From Crassaminicella profunda (lineage in GTDB: Bacteria; Bacillota; Clostridia; Peptostreptococcales; Thermotaleaceae): a stretch of DNA of 64,000 nucleotides. The stretch is taken from NCBI RefSeq assembly GCF_019884785.1, contig NZ_CP082326.1, forward strand, positions 248,001 to 312,000, written 5' to 3'. A model generated the notes under the pieces. It made no database searches and was not told the origin of the DNA. It was given only the letters and a program-made list of their open reading frames with translations. Of the stretch, positions 26,931-35,233 are shown one piece after another (position 1 is the stretch's first letter; every line of letters starts with the position of its first letter). The position numbers and the translations under genes are program-made.

Positions 26931-26986
26931 CAAAAGAGCGAACACAATTTCATATTTATTAAAATTTGAGTAGGGAGGAATGAAAT

Positions 26987-28900
26987 ATGTCAAGTACAGG
27001 TAAATCTCAGGAATTTAAACCGTTTATTTCTGCAGATAAGATTTTACCAGAATTTACTTTGACTTCAATTGTACTAGGAATTATATTAGCTGTAGTCTTT
27101 GGTGCAGCGAATGCATATTTAGGATTAAAAGTAGGAATGACAATTAGTGCGTCTATTCCAGCAGCAGTAATATCAATGGGAGTTATTAGAGGGGTATTAA
27201 GAAAAGAATCTATACTTGAAAATAATATGGTTCAAACTATTGGATCAGCTGGAGAATCTCTAGCAGCAGGAGCAATATTTACACTACCTGCTCTTTATAT
27301 TTGGATGGAAGAATGGAACATGGGATCTCCTGATTTAATAGCAATAACAGCTATTGCTTTATGTGGTGGGCTTTTAGGAGTACTTTTTATGGTTCCTTTA
27401 AGAAAAGCTTTAATCGTAAAAGAGCATGGCGTATTACCTTATCCTGAAGGAACAGCTTGTGCAGAAGTATTGCTTGCAGGTGAAGAAGGTGGAGAAAAGG
27501 CAAAGATTACATTTACAGGATTGGGAGTAGGTGCAGCATATAAGTTTATTGCAGATGGACTTAAATTATTCCCAAGTGAAATAGAAGCAGCGATTCCTGG
27601 TTATAAAGGAGCAGCCATTGGTGCAGATGTACTACCAGCCTTACTAGGTGTTGGCTTTATTATAGGACCTAAAATTTCTGCATATATGCTAGGTGGTGCT
27701 GTTCTTGGATGGTTTGCATTTATTCCATTGATTGCTAATATCGGAAGTATGGGGGATATCGTTATGTATCCAGCATCTGTGCCGATTAATGAATTAGGAT
27801 ATTGGGGAATATGGGATAATTATATAAGATATGTAGGTGCTGGAGCTGTTGCATTTGGTGGTGTATTTAGTTTGATTAAATCTTTACCACTAATCGTTCA
27901 AACTTTTAGAGATGCCATGAAGGATTATTCAGGTAGTACAGGTGGAAATGCAAATATTAGAACAGATCATGATATGTCAATGAAAATGGTTTTAATTGGT
28001 TCTTTAGCAGTTGTTTTAGCAATGATGATGTTACCGATTATACCAGTAGGTTTTGGTGGAGCACTATTAATTGCAATTTTTGGTTTCTTCTTTGCAACAG
28101 TTTCTTCAAGAATTGTTGGTCTTGTTGGTAGTTCATCAAACCCAGTATCTGGTATGACTATTGCAACATTAATCATTACTGCTATTATATTTAAGGCAAG
28201 TGGAAATGATGGTCATACGGGAATGATCGCAACATTAACTGTAGGTGCGATTATTTGTATCATCGCTGCCATGGCAGGGGATACTTCTCAGGACTTAAAA
28301 ACAGGTTTCTTAGTAGGTGCTACACCTTATAAACAACAATATGGTGAAATTATTGGTGCAATAGCAGCTGCTCTTGCAATTGGTTTTGTTTTAACATTAT
28401 TAAATAAAGCATGGGGATTCGGATCTTCTGAATTACCAGCACCTCAAGCAACATTGATGAGATTGGTTATAGAAGGTGTTATGGGTGGTAACTTACCATG
28501 GGCTCTTGTATTTACTGGAATAGGCGTAGGAATTACAGTTGAATTATTAGGATTACCTGTTCTTCCAATTGCTATCGGTCTATACTTACCAATTCATTTA
28601 AGTACACCAATTATGGTAGGTGGTATTGTTAGAGGAATCTTAGATAAAAAATTAGAAAAATCAAATGAAGAAACTCATAGTATCAAAGAAAAAATTGAAT
28701 GTGGTATTCTATATGCATCTGGTTTAATCGCAGGAGAAGGATTAGTAGGTATATTACTTGCTATACTTGCTGTAGCTGGAGTGAACCTTGTATTAGACAT
28801 TAATTTAGGGCAAATAGGAGCATTGTTATTCTTTGCTGCATTGACTTTCTCACTTATGAGATATTCACTATTTAAGCAAAGTTCATCTAAGAAACTTTAA
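26987..28900 (+). CDS. OPT-family oligopeptide transporter (copy 2)
   Basis: A 637-residue paralogue of the preceding OPT protein with the same blocks in the same order: NAYLGLKVGMTISASIPAA, VQTIGSAGESLAAGA, LPYPEGTACAEVLLAGEEGG, SSNPVSGMTIATL, GDTSQDLKTGFLVGATPYKQQ. It differs mainly in the loops and has a small insertion near residues 555-570 (KKLEKSNEETHSIKEK). Codons look more biased towards frequent ones than in copy 1, which suggests higher expression. Control is separate from copy 1, through its own promoter with a CodY site in the leader. It probably imports peptides as carbon and nitrogen source. Confidence 0.93.
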   Translation: MSSTGKSQEFKPFISADKILPEFTLTSIVLGIILAVVFGAANAYLGLKVGMTISASIPAAVISMGVIRGVLRKESILENNMVQTIGSAGESLAAGAIFTLPALYIWMEEWNMGSPDLIAITAIALCGGLLGVLFMVPLRKALIVKEHGVLPYPEGTACAEVLLAGEEGGEKAKITFTGLGVGAAYKFIADGLKLFPSEIEAAIPGYKGAAIGADVLPALLGVGFIIGPKISAYMLGGAVLGWFAFIPLIANIGSMGDIVMYPASVPINELGYWGIWDNYIRYVGAGAVAFGGVFSLIKSLPLIVQTFRDAMKDYSGSTGGNANIRTDHDMSMKMVLIGSLAVVLAMMMLPIIPVGFGGALLIAIFGFFFATVSSRIVGLVGSSSNPVSGMTIATLIITAIIFKASGNDGHTGMIATLTVGAIICIIAAMAGDTSQDLKTGFLVGATPYKQQYGEIIGAIAAALAIGFVLTLLNKAWGFGSSELPAPQATLMRLVIEGVMGGNLPWALVFTGIGVGITVELLGLPVLPIAIGLYLPIHLSTPIMVGGIVRGILDKKLEKSNEETHSIKEKIECGILYASGLIAGEGLVGILLAILAVAGVNLVLDINLGQIGALLFFAALTFSLMRYSLFKQSSSKKL

Positions 28901-28937
28901 GTACTAGAAAGAAAATAGTATAATATTTGAAAGAATA

Positions 28938-28967
28938 AAAAAGGGGATATTTTTAATATCCTCTTTT
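28938..28967 (+). terminator. Hairpin between OPT copy 2 and the PqqD-like gene
   Basis: Stem aaaggggatat/atatcctcttt with a TTTTA loop and a short T-run. It may end most OPT transcripts while letting some continue into the next two genes. Confidence 0.6.
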
Positions 28968-28991
28968 GAATCTATAAAAAGAGGTGAAATG

Positions 28992-29351
28992 ATGGCTAAA
29001 AAAATAAAGAAAGATGATAATTATTTAGAGTTGGTGCCTTTTAAAAATAAGAATCAAAAATGGGAAGTAAATGATATGGGCTTGGTGCAGTTGATTATTC
29101 CAAGAGAAGGGATTTTAGATAAAATTGTAAGGTTTTTCTTTAAAACACCAAAAGTCATGCGAATAGATTTAGATGCTCATGGGAGTTGTGTATGGAAAAC
29201 GATTGATGGTAAAAGGAATGTTGAACAAATTGGTGCAATTATAAAAGAAGAGTTTGGTGAAGATGCAGAACCTCTTTATGAAAGACTTGGGACTTATATA
29301 AATATTTTAAGAAACAATAAATTTATTACATTAGAGAAGGTAAGTGAATAA
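28992..29351 (+). CDS. PqqD-family protein
   Basis: About 119 residues. The core (~35-115) fits the PqqD fold: IDLDAHGSCVWKTIDGKRNVEQIGAIIKEEFGEDAE in overlapping pieces, then a helical LGTYINILRNNKFI. PqqD-like proteins bind leader peptides of ribosomal peptide products for radical-SAM or other modifying enzymes, but stand-alone copies also occur. No precursor peptide or radical-SAM gene is seen here. I prefer ATG 28992 over 28989 because it leaves better spacing from GAGGTG. It shares a transcript with the small membrane protein behind it, possibly also with the peptide transporter in front. Confidence 0.75.
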   Translation: MAKKIKKDDNYLELVPFKNKNQKWEVNDMGLVQLIIPREGILDKIVRFFFKTPKVMRIDLDAHGSCVWKTIDGKRNVEQIGAIIKEEFGEDAEPLYERLGTYINILRNNKFITLEKVSE

Positions 29352-29352
29352 T

Positions 29353-29700
29353 ATGATAGGATTTTTAGGAAAGGTAGTATTATTTGGAGTAACTATTGCT
29401 TTTTTACTGGCATGGGGATATGTGAAGCAACAAAGAAAAACAGAAGAATTATTAAAGATATTATATAGAAAATGTGAAGAGCGAATCATAAAAGAATTAA
29501 AAAAAACAGAGGAGCTTACAGGGAAGGAAATTGAAAAAATTATTCATGGAACAAAAGCCTCTTTGTTTTGGAGTAAAAATAAATTGCAGGTTACTGATTC
29601 GAAAATAGTCATGAAGCATTTATTAATGGAACTGTTAAATAAAGGCACCATTGAGATCGTTGCTAATAGTAAACCTAAAAAATACAAATTAAAATGTTGA
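29353..29700 (+). CDS. Small membrane-anchored protein of unknown function
   Basis: About 115 residues and not recognised. One N-terminal membrane helix (MIGFLGKVVLFGVTIAFLLAWGY) is followed by a charged, mostly helical cytoplasmic part rich in Lys/Glu with a winged-helix-like end (MKHLLMELLNKGTIEIV...PKKYKLKC). It could start at GTG 29344, overlapping the PqqD-like gene by 8 bp, or at ATG 29353. GAGAAGG at 29334-29340 is close to the first and far from the second. The tight spacing makes it a partner of the PqqD-like protein. Confidence 0.65.
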   Translation: MIGFLGKVVLFGVTIAFLLAWGYVKQQRKTEELLKILYRKCEERIIKELKKTEELTGKEIEKIIHGTKASLFWSKNKLQVTDSKIVMKHLLMELLNKGTIEIVANSKPKKYKLKC

Positions 29701-29721
29701 ACTTATTCAAAAATAAAAAAG

Positions 29722-29776
29722 TAACAGTATAAACTTTTTAGATTTAGCATAAAGGTTTATACTGTTTATTTTTTTT
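29722..29776 (+). terminator. Intrinsic terminator after the small membrane protein gene
   Basis: A ~15-bp stem (acagtataaactttt/aaaggtttatactgt) followed by a T-rich tract of eight or more. Confidence 0.8.
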
Positions 29777-29831
29777 AGTCTTGTATTTGTATAAATAGTA
29801 GGATCGTTCATATTCAACTTTGATGAATGCA

Positions 29832-31442
29832 TTATTTTACTGAATGATATTTTGTTTTTGACCAGAAGAAAAAGCCTTGATCTTCCATAATCTTTCCATC
29901 TGCATCTATCATTGGTTTAGGAGGATCAATTTTTTGTGTTACTAAAGAGCCAACAATAAAAGCCATAATACTTATGATAAATGCAGGAACAGCAGCTACA
30001 TAAATGGTATCCCACATGGCCCAGCTGTTAAAGAAAACCCCATTAATCATATTTTTTTCAGCAATACTTGGATAAATGAGTATGTATCCTATAATCCAAG
30101 AAACTAATCCACCTATAAAGGAACTGAAGGCACCATAAGTGTTGGCTTTTTTCCAAAATAGGCCACCAATATAGGAGCTGGTAGTTGTAGGAAATAGTAA
30201 GGCTCCTGCAAAAACAATCAATTTGTAAACACTTTTAAAATAGATGCCAATAGCCATAGATAAAAGGCCTAATACTACAATCGCTATTCTGATGACTACT
30301 AATACATTTTTATTTGTAGCATCTTGTTTGAATAACCTATAGGCATTATGCCCTACTAAGGTTGAAGCAGAAAGCAAGTTATTTCCTGTTCCACTAACAA
30401 TAACAGCTGCTAATGATAAAACCAAGAAAACAGAAATCCAAGGAGGTAAATATTTATTTGCAAACCAAGGAAGTACATGTTCGGCTTGAGTAATAGGGAA
30501 ATCTGGATATAAGATATATACGCTCATGCCAATAAATACAGGAATCATTCCAATAAAAAGATATAATAATCCACTGGTAATGAAGCTGAAAGCAGCTGTT
30601 TTTTCATTTTTTGCAGCTAATGCTCGGGTAATTAAAGTAGAGTTATTTAAATCTCCCAAACTCATAACAGTCCAGGCTGCAAAAAAGTAGGTAAACCCAG
30701 TGAGGCCTGAATACCATTTAAAACCACCTTTTTCAGGAGAAACAGGGGTTAGGGCAAAGGCAGGAAGATTGCTATAGTTACTAGCATTTTCTAAGAAATT
30801 TTGAATACCCCCTACTTCTTTTAAAGCAAAGGGGATCATGATGAGTAAACTGATGATAATTAAAGTAATGGATACGGCATCAGCTCTAGATAAAGCCCAC
30901 AATCCTCCTAGAAGGATGACGATAATAATCGTAATGGTACTGATCAGTACAGCTGTGTTCATGGAAAATCCAGTTGAAAGATGTATAATTACACCTAGAG
31001 CTACTAGTTCTCCTGCAATCCAAGAAAGTCCTGCTAAAAACTGCATAGCAACGAAAGCTGCGCCCATTTTTTTGCCATAGCGGTTGGTATAAAAATCTAC
31101 AATAGTTGTATATTTTGCTTTCCTTAAGCGATATGCAAAAAAAAGACCTGTAAAGACTAAAGTAATCATTGGAGACCAAGGATCGAAAATAACACCTTGC
31201 ATACCAAAAGTGAAGGCTTCTCCAGCTCCTCCTAAGATAATTCCTGCGCCCATCCAAGTGGCAAGAATAGAGGCTACCAAAAATGGGTAGGTAAGTCCTC
31301 TTCCAGCTAAAACCAAGTCATCTGATTCTTGTACTTTTTTAGAATAATGATATCCTGCTAAGATGATGGCAAAAAAATAAAGGAGTAGAAAAAATAATAT
31401 CCAGTTTTTTAATTTAAAGACCGTAATCATTTCCTGTTCCAA
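29832..31442 (-). CDS. Sodium:solute symporter family protein
   Basis: A 536-residue SSS-family carrier with about 13 membrane segments, using sodium to drive uptake of an organic solute. Family marks include SDDLVLAGRGLTYP near the N-terminus, ATWMGAGIILGGAGEAF, YTNRYGKKMGAAF, and GTGNNLLSASTLVGHNAY around the conserved sodium-binding helix. The substrate cannot be assigned; relatives carry pantothenate, proline or organic acids. The start is taken as TTG at 31442, with AAGGAAG 11 bp before it; an ATG four codons later is the alternative. It stands alone, divergent from the DUF3100 operon. A TATAAT (minus strand, 31507-31502) may be its -10 box. Confidence 0.85.
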   Translation of the reverse strand: MEQEMITVFKLKNWILFFLLLYFFAIILAGYHYSKKVQESDDLVLAGRGLTYPFLVASILATWMGAGIILGGAGEAFTFGMQGVIFDPWSPMITLVFTGLFFAYRLRKAKYTTIVDFYTNRYGKKMGAAFVAMQFLAGLSWIAGELVALGVIIHLSTGFSMNTAVLISTITIIIVILLGGLWALSRADAVSITLIIISLLIMIPFALKEVGGIQNFLENASNYSNLPAFALTPVSPEKGGFKWYSGLTGFTYFFAAWTVMSLGDLNNSTLITRALAAKNEKTAAFSFITSGLLYLFIGMIPVFIGMSVYILYPDFPITQAEHVLPWFANKYLPPWISVFLVLSLAAVIVSGTGNNLLSASTLVGHNAYRLFKQDATNKNVLVVIRIAIVVLGLLSMAIGIYFKSVYKLIVFAGALLFPTTTSSYIGGLFWKKANTYGAFSSFIGGLVSWIIGYILIYPSIAEKNMINGVFFNSWAMWDTIYVAAVPAFIISIMAFIVGSLVTQKIDPPKPMIDADGKIMEDQGFFFWSKTKYHSVK

Positions 31443-31603
31443 GATGAACTCACTTCCTTTGTTAATATGTAATTTTACAAATGTATATGTAATTTATTAC
31501 CATTATAGCATATGTCTATTTGCCTGAGAGAAAAAAATAGAAGAAGCATGTGTAGAATTTGATGGATTTTGTAAAATAAAATAAAAATTTTTTTCTAAAT
31601 ATA

Positions 31604-31632
31604 TTGTATGTATAGAATGAATATGGTACTAT
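31604..31632 (+). promoter_or_regulatory. Promoter of the DUF3100/M20 operon
   Basis: TTGTAT, a 17-bp spacer, TACTAT (31627-31632), about 100 bp before the first start codon. Confidence 0.55.
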
Positions 31633-31642
31633 TAAGCTTATA

Positions 31643-31680
31643 GTTCGTTTGAAGAAAACAAATGTATCTAATCAACGAAC
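31643..31680 (+). repeat. Inverted repeat in the DUF3100 leader
   Basis: GTTCGTTtGA and TCAACGAAC face each other across ~19 nt just after the predicted transcription start. It could be an RNA hairpin or a two-half-site operator. No known riboswitch pattern fits. Confidence 0.4.
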
Positions 31681-31733
31681 AGTGATATTGTATTGCTAGG
31701 AAAAATTACATTAAAAAGAAAGGTAGGGTGAAT

Positions 31734-32603
31734 ATGGAAAAGAAAAGATTGACAGAAGATGAACTGATAGAAACCAAAAATAGAAGTTCAATATTTACAA
31801 AACTTTATGTTTCGGTATTATTTATTGTTATTATTTGTGAATTTATAGGTATTAAAAAGATTGCTGTTGGACCTGGACAGATTGTATTACTACCTATGTT
31901 ATATGCAGTAATTATAGGAATGGTGATTACACCTGATCTTTTAGGAAAACCAGTAAAAGCATTAAAAGCATTGATTTCAGACGAAGTAATGGACCTTGCA
32001 GGTACGCTAGTAATGTTTGCACTTTTACCATTGGGGGTAAAGTATGGAACCTTGGTAGGACCTAATATTGTAAAGGTTGTACAAGCAGGACCTGCATTTT
32101 TACTACAAGAGTTAGGAAATTTAGGGACTGTTTTTATAGGACTGCCCCTAGCGTTAGCATTGGGACTTAGGAGAGAAGCTGTAGGTGCAACGGTTAGTAT
32201 ATGTAGAGAGCCTACCCTTGGAGTAATAGGAGAAAGATATGGGATTAATTCTCCAGAGGGTACAGGTGTTTTGGGAACATATATGATGGGAACAGTTTTT
32301 GGAACTATATTCTTTGGACTTTTGGCATCTTTTGCTGCGTCTACTGGAATCCATCCTTTAGCATTAGCTATGGCATCTGGAATGGGAAGTGGAAGTATGA
32401 TGACAGCAGCATCATCATCCCTTGCTGAAACAGTACCAGCTATGAAGGATACGATTCTTGCTTATGCAGCAACAAGTAATATGTTAACAGGTGTAACAGG
32501 TCTTTATTCAGTTGTATTTATTGCGTTGCCATTATCAAATTATTTATATAAAAAATTAGCGCCAAAGTTTGATAAAAAAGGAGGTCATGTAGATGCTAAC
32601 TAG
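31734..32603 (+). CDS. DUF3100-type membrane protein (carrier component)
   Basis: A 289-residue membrane protein with about eight hydrophobic segments. It resembles the DUF3100 family (GPGQIVLLPMLYAVIIGM, LGLRREAVGATVSICREP, MASGMGSGSMMTAASSS). The glycine/serine-rich re-entrant-like stretch ASGMGSGSMMTAASSSLAE looks like a transport pore. ATG 31734 sits well after AAAGGTAGGG; an upstream GTG at 31728 is possible. Its last 11 bp overlap the next membrane gene, and an amidohydrolase follows, so the two membrane proteins probably form one importer for the amide that the enzyme cuts. Transport is inferred; the family has no established function that I know of. Confidence 0.75.
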   Translation: MEKKRLTEDELIETKNRSSIFTKLYVSVLFIVIICEFIGIKKIAVGPGQIVLLPMLYAVIIGMVITPDLLGKPVKALKALISDEVMDLAGTLVMFALLPLGVKYGTLVGPNIVKVVQAGPAFLLQELGNLGTVFIGLPLALALGLRREAVGATVSICREPTLGVIGERYGINSPEGTGVLGTYMMGTVFGTIFFGLLASFAASTGIHPLALAMASGMGSGSMMTAASSSLAETVPAMKDTILAYAATSNMLTGVTGLYSVVFIALPLSNYLYKKLAPKFDKKGGHVDAN

Positions 32604-33066
32604 GACGATCAATCAGTCAAAAATTATGCTGGTTATTGGAATGATGATTTTAATTGGTCAAAGAATCGGTCAAATTATTGTAGACAAACCAGTTACTCCA
32701 ATAGGTCAGGCTATTCCTGGTATATTAGCGGTTTTATTTGTTTGTATCATTTCTTTAAAAATCAAAGAAATGTTACCTAATTTGAAATTCCCAGCATTTG
32801 CATGGGCTACATTGATTGCATTGATTTTAAGTATGCCTTTTATGCCGACAGCAAAGCTATTTTTGCAATATACAAATAATGTAAACTTTTTAGCAACAAC
32901 TACGCCAATATTAGCGTTTGCGGGTATTTCTGTTGGAAATAAAATTGATCAATTGAAAAAAATTAGTTGGAAGCTTGTGATCATTTCTATAGCCGTATTT
33001 ATTGGTACATATTTTGGATCTGCTCTTGTGGCACAAACCATCTTAAAGATGCAAGGAATTATTTAA
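32593..33066 (+). CDS. Small membrane protein, partner of the DUF3100 protein
   Basis: 157 residues, about five hydrophobic segments (MLVIGMMILIGQRIGQIIV, GQAIPGILAVLFVCIISL, FAWATLIALILSMPF, TTTPILAFAGISVG, KLVIISIAVFIGTYFGSALV). It starts within the end of the DUF3100 gene, with GGAGG 8 bp before ATG, so the two are translationally coupled. The loop TTPILAFAGISVGNK near the C-terminus resembles the glycine-rich loops of the neighbour, so the two may be halves of one carrier. I know no named family for it. Confidence 0.7.
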   Translation: MLTRTINQSKIMLVIGMMILIGQRIGQIIVDKPVTPIGQAIPGILAVLFVCIISLKIKEMLPNLKFPAFAWATLIALILSMPFMPTAKLFLQYTNNVNFLATTTPILAFAGISVGNKIDQLKKISWKLVIISIAVFIGTYFGSALVAQTILKMQGII

Positions 33067-33078
33067 TCGTATATGATA

Positions 33079-33107
33079 GGTAATCTATTTTAATAGATTA
33101 CCTTTAT
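33079..33107 (+). terminator. Hairpin before the M20 amidohydrolase gene
   Basis: A perfect 11-bp stem ggtaatctatt/aatagattacc with a very small loop and a broken T-run. It may lower downstream transcription or stabilise the ends of processed mRNA. Confidence 0.55.
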
Positions 33108-33148
33108 CCTTTTATAGATAAAAGATTGAAAGAAAGGAACGAAGAATA

Positions 33149-34465
33149 ATGGATAAAAAACAACTAAAAGAAAAAGTATGCCAAGCAATTGATGAAAATA
33201 GAGAAAAAATTATTCATTTGGGAGAATCTATTTACAAAAATCCTGAATTAGGATACAAGGAAAGTTATGCAACGAATTTTATTAGTGAAGAACTAAAAAA
33301 ACTAGGATTAGAGGTAGAGAAAAATATTGCTGTTACAGGCTGTAGAGCTAGAGGAAATGTAGAAAAGGATGGGCCAAGAGTAGCTGTTTTAGGTGAAATG
33401 GATGCGGTCGTATGTAAAGAACATAATGATGCCGATCCTGAAACAGGAGCAGTTCATGCATGTGGGCACAATATTCAAGTAGCTTCTATGCTTGGTGCAG
33501 CAGTAGGGTTAACCCTTTCAGGAGTTTTAGAAAAATTAGATGGAAAGGTAGATTTTTTAGCAGTACCTGCAGAAGAATATGTAGAACTTGCTTATAGAAG
33601 CAAATTAAAGGAAGAGGGAAAAATTAAATATTTTGGTGGAAAGCAGGAGCTCATTCATAAAGGTTATTTTGATGATGTAGATATGGCTATGATGATGCAT
33701 GTATTAAATTTAGAAGATAAAAAAGTATTAATTGGTGGAAAAGGAAATGGATTTATTGGAAAGAATGTTCAGTTTATTGGAAAAGAATCACATGCTGGAG
33801 GTGCACCAGAAAAAGGCATAAATGCTTTGAATGCCGCTATGTTAGCGCTTAATAATATTCATGCACAAAGAGAGACGTTCAAAGAAAGCGAAAAAATCAG
33901 AGTGCATCCAATTCTTACAAAGGGTGGAGATATTGTCAATGTTGTTCCTGCTGATGTACGTATGGAAATGTATGTGAGAGGAAGAACTATTCCTGGAATA
34001 ATTGATGCAAATGAAAAGGTAAATCGTTCACTAAAGGCTGGTGCTATGGCTATAGGAGCAAAGGTTAAGATATCTGAAATACCAGGATATTTACCTCTTT
34101 TAAACCATCATGGATTAGATACACTTTTTAAAGCCAATGCATCCGAGTTTGTAAAGACAGAAGAAATTATAGAAGATGGAGATTTTACAGGCTCATTTGA
34201 TTTTGGAGATGTATCTCATCTTATGCCATCATTACACCCGTTTATAGGAGGGATTAAAGGAGATCTTCATACCCGTGAATTTAAAAATGAAGATCCAGAA
34301 TTATGTTATATCGTACCTGCAAAATCAATGGCAATGACGATTATTGATTTATTATTTGACGAAGCGAAAGTGGCGAAAGATATTATAAAAGATTTTGAGC
34401 CAAAGATGACAAAGAAAGAATATATAGAATTTTTAGAGACAGTATCCGGTGTAATCACTGAATAA
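33149..34465 (+). CDS. M20-family amidohydrolase (aminoacylase/AbgB-like)
   Basis: A 438-residue zinc or manganese hydrolase of the M20D type, which removes acyl or aminobenzoyl groups from amino acids. The metal-binding HACGHN spans residues 103-108, EEYVEL carries the general base, and HAGGAPEKGINALNAA marks the dimerisation domain. A late HTREF-type histidine also fits the metal site. It follows two membrane proteins in the same direction, so imported amide substrate is probably hydrolysed here. p-Aminobenzoyl-glutamate is a reasonable guess by analogy with the AbgT/AbgAB pairing, but the carrier differs. The ATG follows AAAGGAACG. Confidence 0.88.
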   Translation: MDKKQLKEKVCQAIDENREKIIHLGESIYKNPELGYKESYATNFISEELKKLGLEVEKNIAVTGCRARGNVEKDGPRVAVLGEMDAVVCKEHNDADPETGAVHACGHNIQVASMLGAAVGLTLSGVLEKLDGKVDFLAVPAEEYVELAYRSKLKEEGKIKYFGGKQELIHKGYFDDVDMAMMMHVLNLEDKKVLIGGKGNGFIGKNVQFIGKESHAGGAPEKGINALNAAMLALNNIHAQRETFKESEKIRVHPILTKGGDIVNVVPADVRMEMYVRGRTIPGIIDANEKVNRSLKAGAMAIGAKVKISEIPGYLPLLNHHGLDTLFKANASEFVKTEEIIEDGDFTGSFDFGDVSHLMPSLHPFIGGIKGDLHTREFKNEDPELCYIVPAKSMAMTIIDLLFDEAKVAKDIIKDFEPKMTKKEYIEFLETVSGVITE

Positions 34466-34480
34466 GTTTATAAAAGTAGT

Positions 34481-34516
34481 GGTTAGGATGGAGTGAAAAA
34501 TGCCTTAATCCTAACC
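34481..34516 (+). other. Hairpin between converging M20 and Lrp genes
   Basis: A 9-bp stem ggttaggat/atcctaacc with an 18-nt loop. The right arm can instead pair with aggatta further on (34506-34530). There is no T-run, so it is a weak terminator at most. Confidence 0.4.
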
Positions 34517-34530
34517 CCTTTAAGGATTAG

Positions 34531-34959
34531 TTATAGAATAATTTTGCTTTCTATAGGAGAGGATAGAATAATAGAAGTCTTAGTATTTCCCATTTTTTTG
34601 ATAGAATCAATTAAATTTTCTAGTTCCTCCATACTTTCTACTATTACTTTTAAGGTCATACAATCACCACCTGTTACGTGATGGCATTCAACGATACTGT
34701 TTTTGTTTTGTGCATACTCTAAAAATTTTTTATAATGATCTCTGTCCATAGAAATGTCTATAAATGCTTGTACGTTTTTGTTAAGCTTTTGCGGATTGAC
34801 AGTGGCTTTATATCCTGTAATCACACCATTTTCTTCTAATTTTTTTATTCTTTCTGATACAGCAGGAGAAGTTAATCCTACCAATTTCCCTAAGTCTTTC
34901 ATGGAAATTCGACAATTTCTCTGTAATATTTCTAAAATTTTTAAATCTGTAGCATCCAT
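34531..34959 (-). CDS. Lrp/AsnC-family transcriptional regulator
   Basis: 142 residues: an N-terminal HTH (MDATDLKILEILQRNCRIS, MKDLGKLVGLTSPAVSERIKKLEENGVI) and a C-terminal RAM ligand-binding fold with VECHHVTGGDCMTLKV. Such proteins sense amino acids or related effectors as octamers. The start follows AAGGGGAGG. It is divergent from oadA and the aminotransferase gene across a 270-bp gap, so control of aspartate breakdown is likely. It converges on the M20 gene. The effector is unknown; aspartate or alanine would fit the context. Confidence 0.9.
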   Translation of the reverse strand: MDATDLKILEILQRNCRISMKDLGKLVGLTSPAVSERIKKLEENGVITGYKATVNPQKLNKNVQAFIDISMDRDHYKKFLEYAQNKNSIVECHHVTGGDCMTLKVIVESMEELENLIDSIKKMGNTKTSIILSSPIESKIIL

Positions 34960-35233
34960 AATGATCCTCCCCTTAAAAAAATAAAGAAAAATTAGATAAT
35001 AATTATAATAATAAAGTAATCATATTATAACACTTTTTGTAGAAACTGTACATAAAGGGAGGACCTTGATAAAATAATAATGAAAGCATAATCATGCAAG
35101 CTAGATAATGCTATTATGCATAAAAATATAAAAATACTTTGAAACGTGTACAGAAGATGATGGAGATGCAGGGAAAACGATTTACAATTAATAATTTGAA
35201 TTATGTGTAAAATGAATAATGGGAGGGGAAACC

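Noticed and set aside
30886-31257. 123-codon minus-strand open frame
   Set aside because: It is a frame-shifted shadow of the sodium:solute symporter gene on the same strand, with Arg/Cys/Ser/Tyr-rich sequence and no family resemblance.
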